In this document: piece after piece, positions 8,665 through 16,489 of the stretch
Position numbering within the stretch: the stretch's first letter is position 1
How the letters are laid out: every line of letters starts with the position of its first letter
NCBI RefSeq assembly: GCF_003725775.1
Contig: NZ_RJSG01000002.1
Span: 2,008,361 to 2,072,360 of the forward strand
Length of the DNA: 64,000 nt
DNA from: Nocardioides marmorisolisilvae
GTDB lineage: Bacteria > Actinomycetota > Actinomycetes > Propionibacteriales > Nocardioidaceae
Direction of reading: 5' to 3'
The notes under the pieces: model-generated
Told to the model about the DNA's origin: nothing
Seen by the model: the letters and a program-made list of their open reading frames with translations, nothing else
Databases searched by the model: none
Program-made: the position numbers and the translations under genes

Positions 8665-8687
8665 GATCGCCTGCGGGCTAGGCGATC
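8665..8687 (-). terminator. hairpin over the hemD stop codon
   Basis: A perfect 8-bp stem GATCGCCT/AGGCGATC with a 7-base loop that includes the stop codon of the last gene of the nitrate operon. Possible end of that transcript. Confidence 0.35.
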
Positions 8688-9799
8688 TGGAGCACGTAAC
8701 CGCGCTTGATGACCGTGCGCACGAGGGTGTGCCCGCCGGGCAGGTCACGCAGGGACTCCCGCAACCGGGCCACCGCGACCTCGGCGGTGTGCGGGTCGGC
8801 CGAGGCACCGGGAAGCACCTCCAGGAGCCGGTCGCGGCTGACCACCTCGCCGGGGTTCCTCGCGAGCCGGCGCAGGATCGCGAGCCCGTTCGGTGAGAGC
8901 GGCAGCACGTCGTGGTCGAGCGTCGCCGCAGCGGCTCGGACGTGCAGGACGCCGGACGGCGTGAGCACGCTGTGCGCCTCGTCGCCCAGGGTGAGGATCA
9001 CCAGGCGCACCAGCGCACCCATCCGGGACCGGTCCGGGAACACGGTGGCCATCCCCGCGTTGATCAACGGGTCGGCGGTGACCGGTCCGACGGCCGCGAT
9101 CAGCAGTCGCCCGGACGCGGCCAGGTCGCGGACCACGTCGGTGACGCCCTGCTTCTCGAGCTCGGTGAGCCAGGCGATCGCGGCCGGCGCCGAGGTGAAC
9201 ATCACCGCGTCGTAGCCGCCGGCGGCGACGTCGAGCACGGTCTCGCTGACCGCGCCCGGGTCTGTCGGCGGCCCCCAGCGGTAGACCTCGAGCGGGATCA
9301 CCGCCGCTCCCCCGTCGACGAGCTGCTGCTCGAGGTGCGGGTCGCCGGCACCGTGGTGCTGGACCGCGATCCGCGTTCCGTCCACGCCCTCGGCCAGCAG
9401 GAACTCCACGATCTCGGCCGACGTCTCCGACTCCGCCACCCAGTCGGCGCGCAGCCCGACGGCCTGCAGGGCCCCGCGCGCCTTGGGCCCGCGCGCCACG
9501 AGGCGCACGTCGTCGAGCACCGTGATCAGGTCATCGGCCAGGCCGGCCGCTTCACAGGCGTCCATCCAGCCGCGGAAGCCGATCCCGGTGGTCACCACCA
9601 AGGTGTCGACCGGTTCGGCCAGGATCTCCCGGGTGCGCCGGAGCAGCTCGTCCTCGTCCACGTGCGGGACGACGCCGAGGGCAGGCGCGATCGTCACCTC
9701 GGCCCCGCGCCGGGACAGCGCGCTGGCGAGCTCGTCGGCCCGCCGCTGGGCGGTGACGAGGATCCGGGTGCCGGCGAGGACCGGGGTGAGCTCGGTCAT
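8678..9799 (-). CDS. hemD: uroporphyrinogen-III synthase fused to a winged-helix domain
   Basis: A 373-residue protein. Residues about 1-260 have the HemD fold, which closes hydroxymethylbilane to uroporphyrinogen III, the precursor of siroheme and heme. Residues about 275-373 are an OmpR-type winged helix (LSPNGLAILRRLARNPGEVV, HTAEVAVARLRESL, IKRGYVLQIA). This HemD-wHTH fusion is known next to nitrite reductase genes in actinobacteria such as mycobacteria. It lies 10 bp after nirD, so it probably supplies or regulates siroheme production for NirB. Whether the wHTH binds DNA or the HemD part is catalytic is not shown by sequence alone. Confidence 0.88.
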   Translation of the reverse strand: MTELTPVLAGTRILVTAQRRADELASALSRRGAEVTIAPALGVVPHVDEDELLRRTREILAEPVDTLVVTTGIGFRGWMDACEAAGLADDLITVLDDVRLVARGPKARGALQAVGLRADWVAESETSAEIVEFLLAEGVDGTRIAVQHHGAGDPHLEQQLVDGGAAVIPLEVYRWGPPTDPGAVSETVLDVAAGGYDAVMFTSAPAAIAWLTELEKQGVTDVVRDLAASGRLLIAAVGPVTADPLINAGMATVFPDRSRMGALVRLVILTLGDEAHSVLTPSGVLHVRAAAATLDHDVLPLSPNGLAILRRLARNPGEVVSRDRLLEVLPGASADPHTAEVAVARLRESLRDLPGGHTLVRTVIKRGYVLQIA

Positions 9800-9809
9800 G
9801 GGTCGCCTT

Positions 9810-10193
9810 CTAGGTTGCCATCGCGTCGACGAGGTTCGGGACCGGGTGCACGTAGACGACGCCGCCGGCGATCCAGGTCCGGTAGACCGGCAGCCGTTCC
9901 GAGGAGTCGGTGTAGCACTCGCCGGTCGCCAGGTCGAAGACGTGCTTGTACATCGGCGAGGCCACCGTGTCGCGATGCTCGCCGTCCCGGTTCAACGAGC
10001 CGACGATGCCGCGCGCGATGACGTTGGCGTCCGCGAACGGGTCGCGGTGCCCGACGGCGTAGACGAACTCGCTGCCGTCCGGACCGGTGACCCGGAACAG
10101 GGCGACCTGCTGGTCGCGCACCAGGACCGCCACTCCGCGCTCGGGGATCAGCTGTCCCTTGGTGCAGACACCCACCCACTCGCCTGCGCTCAT
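9810..10193 (-). CDS. nirD: nitrite reductase (NADH) small subunit
   Basis: A 127-residue Rieske-like fold protein (WVGVCTKGQL, GSEFVYAVGHRDPF, SPMYKHVFDLATGEC) lacking the Cys/His pairs of true Rieske proteins, as expected for NirD. It partners NirB in the cytoplasmic six-electron reduction of nitrite to ammonium. The ATG start overlaps the nirB stop in an ATGA, implying coupled translation. Longer upstream frames only shadow nirB. Confidence 0.93.
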   Translation of the reverse strand: MSAGEWVGVCTKGQLIPERGVAVLVRDQQVALFRVTGPDGSEFVYAVGHRDPFADANVIARGIVGSLNRDGEHRDTVASPMYKHVFDLATGECYTDSSERLPVYRTWIAGGVVYVHPVPNLVDAMAT

Positions 10194-12772
10194 GCCCGTA
10201 CTCCGATCGTCGGTCCCGAGATGAAGGTCGCGCGTTCCGCTGCCGTCGCCGGGCGACGCTGCCCGCGCTCGGTGACGTAGGCGAGGTCGGGGTCGCTCGC
10301 CTCCGGGTCGTTCACGAACGAGACGAACTGCGCCAGCTTGTCCGGGTCGGCCAACGTCGCGGCCCACTCGTCGCGGTAGCTGTCGACGTGCGCCTCCATG
10401 GCGGCGTCGAGGTCGGCGCAGATGCCCAGCGAGTCCTCCATGATCACCTCGCGGATGGCCTCGATGCCGCCCTCGTGCGCCTCGACCCAGGGAGCGGTGC
10501 GCTGCAACCGGTCGGCGGTGCGCACGTAGTACATGAGGAACCGGTCGATGGTCCGGATCAGGGTCTCGGTGTCGAGGTCCTCGGCGAAGAGCTCGGCGTG
10601 CCGCGGGGTGAAGCCGCCGTTGCCGCCGACGTACAGGTTCCAGCCGTTGTCGGTGGCGATGACACCGACGTCCTTGCCCCGGGCCTCGGCGCACTCGCGG
10701 GCGCAGCCGCTGACGCCGAGCTTGAGCTTGTGCGGCGAGCGCAGTCCGCGGTAGCGCAGCTCGAGCTCGACCGCCATCCCGACGGAGTCCTGGACGCCGT
10801 ACCGGCACCAGGTCGAGCCGACGCAGGACTTCACCGTGCGCAGCGCCTTGCCGTAGGCGTGCCCGGACTCGAAGCCGGCGTCGACCAGCCGCTTCCAGAT
10901 CGAGGGCAGCTGCTCGAGCCGCGCGCCGAAGAGGTCGATCCGCTGACCGCCGGTGATCTTCGTGTAGAGCCCGAAGTCCTGGGCGACCTCGCCGATCGCG
11001 ATCAGGCCCTCGGGAGTGATCTCGCCGGCCGGGACCCGCGGCACCACCGAGTAGGTGCCGTCCTTCTGCAGGTTCGCCATCACGTGGTCGTTGGTGTCCT
11101 GCAACCGTGCCAGGTCCTTGTCCATCACGTGCCCGGTGCCGAGCGAGGACAGGATCGAGGCGACCACCGGCCGGCAGATGTCGCAGCCGCGGCCGGTGCC
11201 GTGCGCGGCGATGATCTCGGAGAACGTGCGCAGCCCGGTGACCGAGATGATGTCGAAGAGCTGGGCCCGGCTGAACTCGAAGTGTTCGCAGAGCGCGTTG
11301 CTGACGGTGACGCCCGCCTTCTCGAGCTCGCTCGTCATCAGCTTCTTGACCAGCGGCAGGCAGGAGCCGCAGCTCGTGCCGGCCTTGGTGCACGCCTTCA
11401 CGCCGGCCAGGTCGGTGCAGCCTCCGCCGCAGACCGACTCACGGATCGTGCCGGCGGTGACGTTGTTGCACGAGCACACGTTCGCTGCGTCCGGCAGGTC
11501 GCCGGTCACCGGAGCGCCGGTCCCCTCCGGCAGCAGCCACGCGTTCGGGTCGGACCCGAGCTCGGCTCCGACCATCGGGCGCAGCGAGGCGTAGGCACTC
11601 GCGTCGCCGACGAGGACGCCTCCCAGGAGCGTCTTCGCGTCGTCGGAGAGCACCAGCTTCTTGTAGACGCCGGCGACCGGGTCGGCGTACACGACCTCGA
11701 GACTGCCCGGCGACTCGGCGAACGCGTCCCCGAACGAGGCGACGTCGACCCCGAGCAGCTTGAGCTTGGTGCTGGTGTCGGCGCCGGGGAAGGTGGCCTC
11801 GCCGCCGAGCAGCCGGTCGACGACCACCTCGGCCATGGTGTTGCCCGGGCCGACCAGACCCCAGGTCCGCCCCTGGATGCAGGCGACCTCACCCACCGCG
11901 TAGACGTCGGCGAATTCGGTGGTTGAGCCTGTCGAAACCCTGCAGGCATCGTCCACCAGGACGCCGCCGCGCTCCCCGACCGGCAGACCGGCAGCACGGG
12001 CCAGCTCGTCGCGCGGCCGGACCCCGGTCGCGAACACCACGACCTCGGCCTCGACCTTGGTGCCGTCGGCGAACTCCATCGCTGCGACGCACCCGTCACC
12101 GCCGGCGTGCAGCGCAGCACTCGCGGTCGACGTACGCACCTCCACGCCCATCCCCTCGACGATGCGCCGCAGGGCAGCACCGCCGCCCTCGTCGACCTGG
12201 AGCGGCATCAGCCGGTTCGCGAACTCGACGACGGTGGTGGCGACGCCCAACCCGTGCAGGGCGCCGGCGGCCTCGAGCCCGAGCAGGCCTCCGCCGACGA
12301 CGACACCGCGCACGCCGCTCCCCCGTTCGCCGGCGAGCTTCTGGACCCAGGCCTCGAGGGTCTGCACGTCCTCGATCGTCCGGTAGACGAACGCACCGGG
12401 GAGGTCGGCTCCGGCGACCGGCGGCACGAACGCCGACGAACCGGTGGCGAGCACCAGCGCGTCGTACGGCACCGCAGAGCCGGCGACCTCGACGCTGCGC
12501 GTCTCGGTGTTGATCGCGGTGACCGCGGCGTTCAGGTGGACGGTGACGAGAGCGTCCTCGTCCAGCCCGCTCTCGCCGAGCAGCAGGTCCGCCGGGGACT
12601 TGCCGGCGAAGTACGACGTCAGGGCGACCCGGTCGTAGGGCGCGTGCGGCTCCTCGCAGTACAGGTCGACGCTCCACGTCCGGTCGACGTCGCGGTCGCG
12701 CAGCGCTTCGATCAGCCGGTGGGCGACCATGCCGCCACCGACCACGGCCAGCTTCTGGTGAGTACTGGTCAT
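10190..12772 (-). CDS. nirB: nitrite reductase (NADH) large subunit
   Basis: 860 residues from ATG 12772, chosen over an upstream GTG at 12781 because AAGGTG sits at ribosome-site distance. Order: FAD/NAD-binding reductase (VVGGGMV near residue 12), BFD-type [2Fe-2S] domain (CSCNNVTAGT to CGSC, about 430-480), then sulfite/nitrite reductase halves with the siroheme/4Fe-4S Cys set CVGSTWC and CARECAEA near residues 650-695. It reduces nitrite to ammonium with NADH. Residues about 277-285 are encoded by an inserted short repeat (ACRVSTGSTTEFADV) between the usual DDACR and VYAVGE motifs; the frame is kept. Confidence 0.96.
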   Translation of the reverse strand: MTSTHQKLAVVGGGMVAHRLIEALRDRDVDRTWSVDLYCEEPHAPYDRVALTSYFAGKSPADLLLGESGLDEDALVTVHLNAAVTAINTETRSVEVAGSAVPYDALVLATGSSAFVPPVAGADLPGAFVYRTIEDVQTLEAWVQKLAGERGSGVRGVVVGGGLLGLEAAGALHGLGVATTVVEFANRLMPLQVDEGGGAALRRIVEGMGVEVRTSTASAALHAGGDGCVAAMEFADGTKVEAEVVVFATGVRPRDELARAAGLPVGERGGVLVDDACRVSTGSTTEFADVYAVGEVACIQGRTWGLVGPGNTMAEVVVDRLLGGEATFPGADTSTKLKLLGVDVASFGDAFAESPGSLEVVYADPVAGVYKKLVLSDDAKTLLGGVLVGDASAYASLRPMVGAELGSDPNAWLLPEGTGAPVTGDLPDAANVCSCNNVTAGTIRESVCGGGCTDLAGVKACTKAGTSCGSCLPLVKKLMTSELEKAGVTVSNALCEHFEFSRAQLFDIISVTGLRTFSEIIAAHGTGRGCDICRPVVASILSSLGTGHVMDKDLARLQDTNDHVMANLQKDGTYSVVPRVPAGEITPEGLIAIGEVAQDFGLYTKITGGQRIDLFGARLEQLPSIWKRLVDAGFESGHAYGKALRTVKSCVGSTWCRYGVQDSVGMAVELELRYRGLRSPHKLKLGVSGCARECAEARGKDVGVIATDNGWNLYVGGNGGFTPRHAELFAEDLDTETLIRTIDRFLMYYVRTADRLQRTAPWVEAHEGGIEAIREVIMEDSLGICADLDAAMEAHVDSYRDEWAATLADPDKLAQFVSFVNDPEASDPDLAYVTERGQRRPATAAERATFISGPTIGVRA
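11918..11940 (-). repeat. dispersed short repeat inserted in frame in nirB
   Basis: On the minus strand this reads GGGTTTCGACAGGCTCAACC. It is almost identical to the copies at 14303-14323 and 52482-52505. Here it adds residues between two conserved motifs of the NAD-binding domain without breaking the frame. Confidence 0.75.
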
Positions 12773-12782
12773 GTCAGGCACC

Positions 12783-14330
12783 TTAGGTAGTAGTTCGTAC
12801 GGGGATGTTTCGCTCTGTTACAGCCGTGCTAACTGGCCCGGAGTCAGACTCGGCAGCGGTCCCGGGATCGCTGGCGTTGAGCCAGTCGACGAGCCCGCAG
12901 ACGACCTCCTTGCAGCCGCCGCACCCGGTGGTGGCGCGGGTCGCTCCGGCAACGGCGTCGACGGTCGCTGCGCCCTGCTCCCAGGCCGTCACGATCTGCT
13001 TCTTGGTGACCCCGGTGCACCGGCAGACCGTGGTCGAGCCGGGCATCCGCATGGGTGACGGGGTCTCCTCGACCGCACCCGAGGAACCGCCCGGCACCAG
13101 CAGCGCCAGCGGGTCGGCGGGCAGCGGCGTACGGCGGTCGTAGGCCAGCGTCAGGGCCGCCGAGACCTCGGGGAAGCCGAGGACGGTGACCCCGACGAGC
13201 TCACCGTCACGGACGACGAGGTCGACGTGGCGGCGGGCTCCCCCGTCGCTGACCGAGAGCACCCGGTCGTGGTCGCAGGCCTGCGAGGCGCGCACGCCCA
13301 TGGTGACCAGGTCGACGCCGGCCGCCTTGAGCTTCACCGGCTCCGGCCGCTCGTCGCCGACGCCCGACGGATCGAGCTCGTCGCGCCCGAGGAACGAGGC
13401 GACCAGCTGCTCGGCCTGGCGCCACCCGGGCGCCAGCAGCCCGGTCGTCCCGGACGGAGGCTGCGCGCAGTCGCCGATCGCGTAGACGCGGTCCTGCGAG
13501 GTACGCAGGTCCTCGTCGACGACGATCCCGCGCTCGACGGTGATCCCGGCATCCGCGGCCAGCGCGCTCTCGGCACGGATGCCGCAGGAGACCAGCATCA
13601 GGTCGGCGGCGAGCAGCCGCTCGTCGGTCAGCCGGACGGCCACGATCTCGTCGTACGCGCTGATCACCTCGACGACGCTGGTGCCGGTGACCACGTCGAC
13701 CCCGAGGCTGCGCAGCTGGGCGGCGAGCATCCGCGCGGGCGCCTGGTCGAGCTGGGTGGCCATCAGGTGGGTGTCCAGGTCGACGACCGTGACCGGGACA
13801 CCGCGACGGCGCAGTCCGCAGGCGGCCTCCAGGCCGAGGAGTCCACCGCCGAGCACCACGGCGTGCTTGGCGTTCATCGCCCGGGCGGCGATGTTGCGGG
13901 TGTCGTCGAGGGTGCGGAGCACGTGCACGTGCTTCGGCGCGCTCTCGAGGCCGGGCAGCGGCGGTACGAAGGCGCGGGCTCCGGTGGCGAGGACCAGGTG
14001 GTCGTAGTCGCGCCTGCTGCCGTCGGAGAGCAGCACCTGGCGCGACGCGGGGTCGATCGAGTCGGCGGCCACGCCCCGCCAGAAGGTGACGCGCTCCTGC
14101 GGAGGCAGCGGCAGTCCGAGCGCCCGCAGGTCGGCCCGCCCGGCGAGGACCTCGGAGAGCAGGATCCGGTTGTAGGGCTCGTACTCCTCGGCCCCCACCA
14201 GCTCGATCTCGAACCGTCCGGCGACGTCACCGCGGACCAGCTCGTCGACGAAGCGGTGTCCGACCATGCCGGCACCGACGACGACCACCTTCTCGGTCCG
14301 TGTTGGTTGAGCTTGTCGAAACCCGGTCAC
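12783..14330 (-). CDS. assimilatory nitrate reductase electron-transfer subunit (FAD/NAD, BFD-like)
   Basis: A 515-residue flavoprotein: FAD-binding VVVGAGMVGHRF near residue 15, NAD-binding AVVLGGGLLGLEAACGL, the DDLRTSQDRVYAIGDCA motif, and a C-terminal BFD-type [2Fe-2S] domain (TVCRCTGVTKKQI to TGCGGCKEVVCG, about 433-477). It is NasB-like and probably passes NAD(P)H electrons to NasA. GTG start 14330 overlaps the nasA stop (GTGA). Its first ten codons come from the dispersed repeat (MTGFRQAQPT), so the repeat now supplies the N-terminus. It could also be described simply as a NirB N-terminal-half paralogue. Confidence 0.85.
   Translation of the reverse strand: MTGFRQAQPTRTEKVVVVGAGMVGHRFVDELVRGDVAGRFEIELVGAEEYEPYNRILLSEVLAGRADLRALGLPLPPQERVTFWRGVAADSIDPASRQVLLSDGSRRDYDHLVLATGARAFVPPLPGLESAPKHVHVLRTLDDTRNIAARAMNAKHAVVLGGGLLGLEAACGLRRRGVPVTVVDLDTHLMATQLDQAPARMLAAQLRSLGVDVVTGTSVVEVISAYDEIVAVRLTDERLLAADLMLVSCGIRAESALAADAGITVERGIVVDEDLRTSQDRVYAIGDCAQPPSGTTGLLAPGWRQAEQLVASFLGRDELDPSGVGDERPEPVKLKAAGVDLVTMGVRASQACDHDRVLSVSDGGARRHVDLVVRDGELVGVTVLGFPEVSAALTLAYDRRTPLPADPLALLVPGGSSGAVEETPSPMRMPGSTTVCRCTGVTKKQIVTAWEQGAATVDAVAGATRATTGCGGCKEVVCGLVDWLNASDPGTAAESDSGPVSTAVTERNIPVRTTT
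12807..12821 (-). promoter_or_regulatory. weak GlnR-like half-sites before nirB
   Basis: On the minus strand GTAAC, five bases and GAAAC lie 35-50 bp before the nirB start, inside the 3' end of the preceding gene. The 12-mer GGGATGTTTCGC (plus strand) is shared with the better site before narK. The spacer is 5 rather than 6, so the assignment is weak. Confidence 0.25.
14303..14323 (-). repeat. dispersed short repeat at the start of the nitrate electron-transfer gene
   Basis: Minus strand GGGTTTCGACAAGCTCAACC, encoding GFRQAQPT right after the GTG start. It is the same element as at 11918-11940 and 52482-52505. Confidence 0.75.
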
Positions 14331-16489
14331 ACGAGCACCTCCACTTGAGCAGGGACGAACAGATCGGCGCGGGCGATGGAGACCGCGCAGACCTTGAACT
14401 CGGGCATCCCGGAGACCGGGTCGGTGGCGTCGTTGGTGACGGCGTTCGCCATCCCGTCGCCGGGCCAGTGGAACGGCATGAAGACGGTGTCCGGCCGGAT
14501 CGTGCCGGTGATCCGGGCGCGAGCGATCGCGGTCCCCCGCACCGAGGTCACCGCCACGTCATCGCCGTCGTCGATCTGGTGCAGCCGCGCCAGGTGCGGG
14601 TGCAGCTCGACGAACGCCGCCGGGGCGACTGCGTTGAGCGCCTCGACGCGGCGGGTCTGCGCCCCGGACTGGTACTGGGCGAGCACGCGACCGGTGACCA
14701 GGTAGACCGGGGCGTCACGGCGCAGGTCGTCCTCGGGGGCTCCCGGCGAGACCGCGACCATCCGGGCGCGGCCGTCGGGGTGCGCGAACCGGCGGGCGAA
14801 GAGCCGCGGGGTGCCTCCCGACCCGGCCGGCGCCGGCCAGTAGTGACCGCGCGTCGAATCCTCGGCGTCGAGCACCGCGTGCGAGAGACCGGAGTAGTCG
14901 GCCTTGCCGCCGGCGCTGGCCCGGGCGAGCTCGTCGAAGACCAGCGACGGCTCGGTGTCGAAGTGCACCTGGGACCCGAGTGCGCGCGCGAGGTCGGCGA
15001 GGATCTCCAGCTCGCTGCGCGCCTGCCCCGGAGGGTCGATCGCCTTGCGCCGCCGCAGCACCCGGCCCTCGAGGTTCGTCATGGTGCCCTCCTCCTCGGC
15101 CCACTGGGTGACCGGGAGGACGACGTCGGCGAGCAGCGCGGTCTCGCTGGGCACGAAGTCGCAGACGACGAGCAGGTCCAGCTGCTCCAGCCGCCTGCGC
15201 ACCGCGGTCGCGTCGGGGGCGCTGACCAGCACGTTGGCCCCGTGCACGAACAGCGCCTTCACCTCGCCGCCGAGCTTGCCGAGCAGCTGGACCGCGGGCA
15301 CGCCCTTGCCGGGCAGGCTGTCGGGGTCAACACCCCAGACACCGGCGACGTGGGCCCGCGCGGCCGGGTCGTCGATCATCCGGTAACCCGGCAGCTGGTC
15401 GGCCTTCTGGCCGTGCTCGCGGCCACCCTGGCCATTGCCCTGACCTGTCAGGCACCCGTACCCGCTGGCCGGGCGTCCGGGCAGGCCGAGCGCCAGGGCC
15501 AGGTTGATCGCAGCGGTGACGGTGTCGGTGCCGTCGGTGTGCTGCTCGGACCCGCGGCCGGACAGGATCATCGCGCCGCGGCCGCCACGCGACGGCGAGG
15601 CGGCGGCGAGCAGTGCCGCGGTCCGCCGCAGCTGCTCCTCCGGCACTCCGGTGGTCGCGGCGACCCGGGACGGCCACCACAGGGAGACCGAGCGCCGCAC
15701 CTCGTCCCAGCCGGTGGTCCGCGCGGCGAGGTACTCCTCGTCGGTCAGGCCGTCGGCGACGACGAGGTGCAGCAGCCCCAGCAGCAGGGTCTGGTCGGTC
15801 CCGGGCAACGGCTGCAGGTGCAGGCCACCCTCCCCGGCCGCGACCGGGTCGGTGAGTGCGGCGGTCGCGGACCGACGCGGGTCGACCACGATCAGGCCGC
15901 CCCGCTCGCGGACCCCGGCGAGGTGCTGCACGAACGGTGGCATCGTGTCCGCGACGTTGCTGCCCAGCAGCAGCACGGCGCCGGTGCCGGCGAGGTCGTC
16001 GAGCCGGAACGGCATGCCACGGTCGATGCCGAACGCGCGGTTGCTCGCCGCCGCGGCCGAGGACATGCAGAACCGGCCGTTGTAGTCGATGTGCTTGGTG
16101 CGCAGCACGGTCCGGGTGAACTTGCCGAGCTGGTAGGCCTTCTCGTTGGTCAGCCCGCCGCCGCCGAACACGCCGATCGCGTCGCGCCCGTGCTCGGCCT
16201 GGATCGACCGGACGGTGCCGGCGATCATCGAGAGCGCGTGCTCCCAGGTGGTCGGCTCCAGGTCGCCGGCGGCGTTGCGGACCAGCGGCTCGGTGATCCG
16301 GTCGGGGGCCCGGAGCACCGACCCGCTGGTCCAGCCCTTGTGGCACAGCCCGCCCTTGCTGGTCGGGAACGCGCGCGGGGCGACGCTGACCCCCTCCCCG
16401 GCGTCGGGTGCCGGGGAGGGAGTCAGCGTCATCGCGCACTGCAGGGCGCAGTACGGGCAGTGCGACTGTGTTGCCTTTTCTGGGGTCAC
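14327..16489 (-). CDS. nasA: assimilatory nitrate reductase catalytic subunit
   Basis: A 720-residue cytoplasmic molybdopterin oxidoreductase reducing nitrate to nitrite. The N-terminal [4Fe-4S] motif is CPYCALQC (residues 11-18) followed by GGLCHKGW. Then come the Mo-bisMGD domains (GRFCMSSAAAAS, LLLGSNVADTMPPF, MILSGRGSEQH, GQGNGQGGREHG) and a molydopterin dinucleotide-binding C-terminus (VTGRVLAQYQSGAQTRR). The GTG start at 16489 abuts the narK stop. Residues about 20-36 are encoded by a 21-bp-stem inverted repeat that lengthens the loop between the second and last cluster Cys without disturbing them. Confidence 0.95.
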   Translation of the reverse strand: MTPEKATQSHCPYCALQCAMTLTPSPAPDAGEGVSVAPRAFPTSKGGLCHKGWTSGSVLRAPDRITEPLVRNAAGDLEPTTWEHALSMIAGTVRSIQAEHGRDAIGVFGGGGLTNEKAYQLGKFTRTVLRTKHIDYNGRFCMSSAAAASNRAFGIDRGMPFRLDDLAGTGAVLLLGSNVADTMPPFVQHLAGVRERGGLIVVDPRRSATAALTDPVAAGEGGLHLQPLPGTDQTLLLGLLHLVVADGLTDEEYLAARTTGWDEVRRSVSLWWPSRVAATTGVPEEQLRRTAALLAAASPSRGGRGAMILSGRGSEQHTDGTDTVTAAINLALALGLPGRPASGYGCLTGQGNGQGGREHGQKADQLPGYRMIDDPAARAHVAGVWGVDPDSLPGKGVPAVQLLGKLGGEVKALFVHGANVLVSAPDATAVRRRLEQLDLLVVCDFVPSETALLADVVLPVTQWAEEEGTMTNLEGRVLRRRKAIDPPGQARSELEILADLARALGSQVHFDTEPSLVFDELARASAGGKADYSGLSHAVLDAEDSTRGHYWPAPAGSGGTPRLFARRFAHPDGRARMVAVSPGAPEDDLRRDAPVYLVTGRVLAQYQSGAQTRRVEALNAVAPAAFVELHPHLARLHQIDDGDDVAVTSVRGTAIARARITGTIRPDTVFMPFHWPGDGMANAVTNDATDPVSGMPEFKVCAVSIARADLFVPAQVEVLV
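16382..16430. repeat. long inverted repeat inside nasA
   Basis: A 21-base arm (16382-16402) pairs with 16410-16430 with one mismatch around a 7-base loop. It encodes the segment LTPSPAPDAGEGVS in nasA, at a spot where related enzymes have a short variable loop. It resembles a REP-type palindromic element inserted in frame. Confidence 0.75.
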
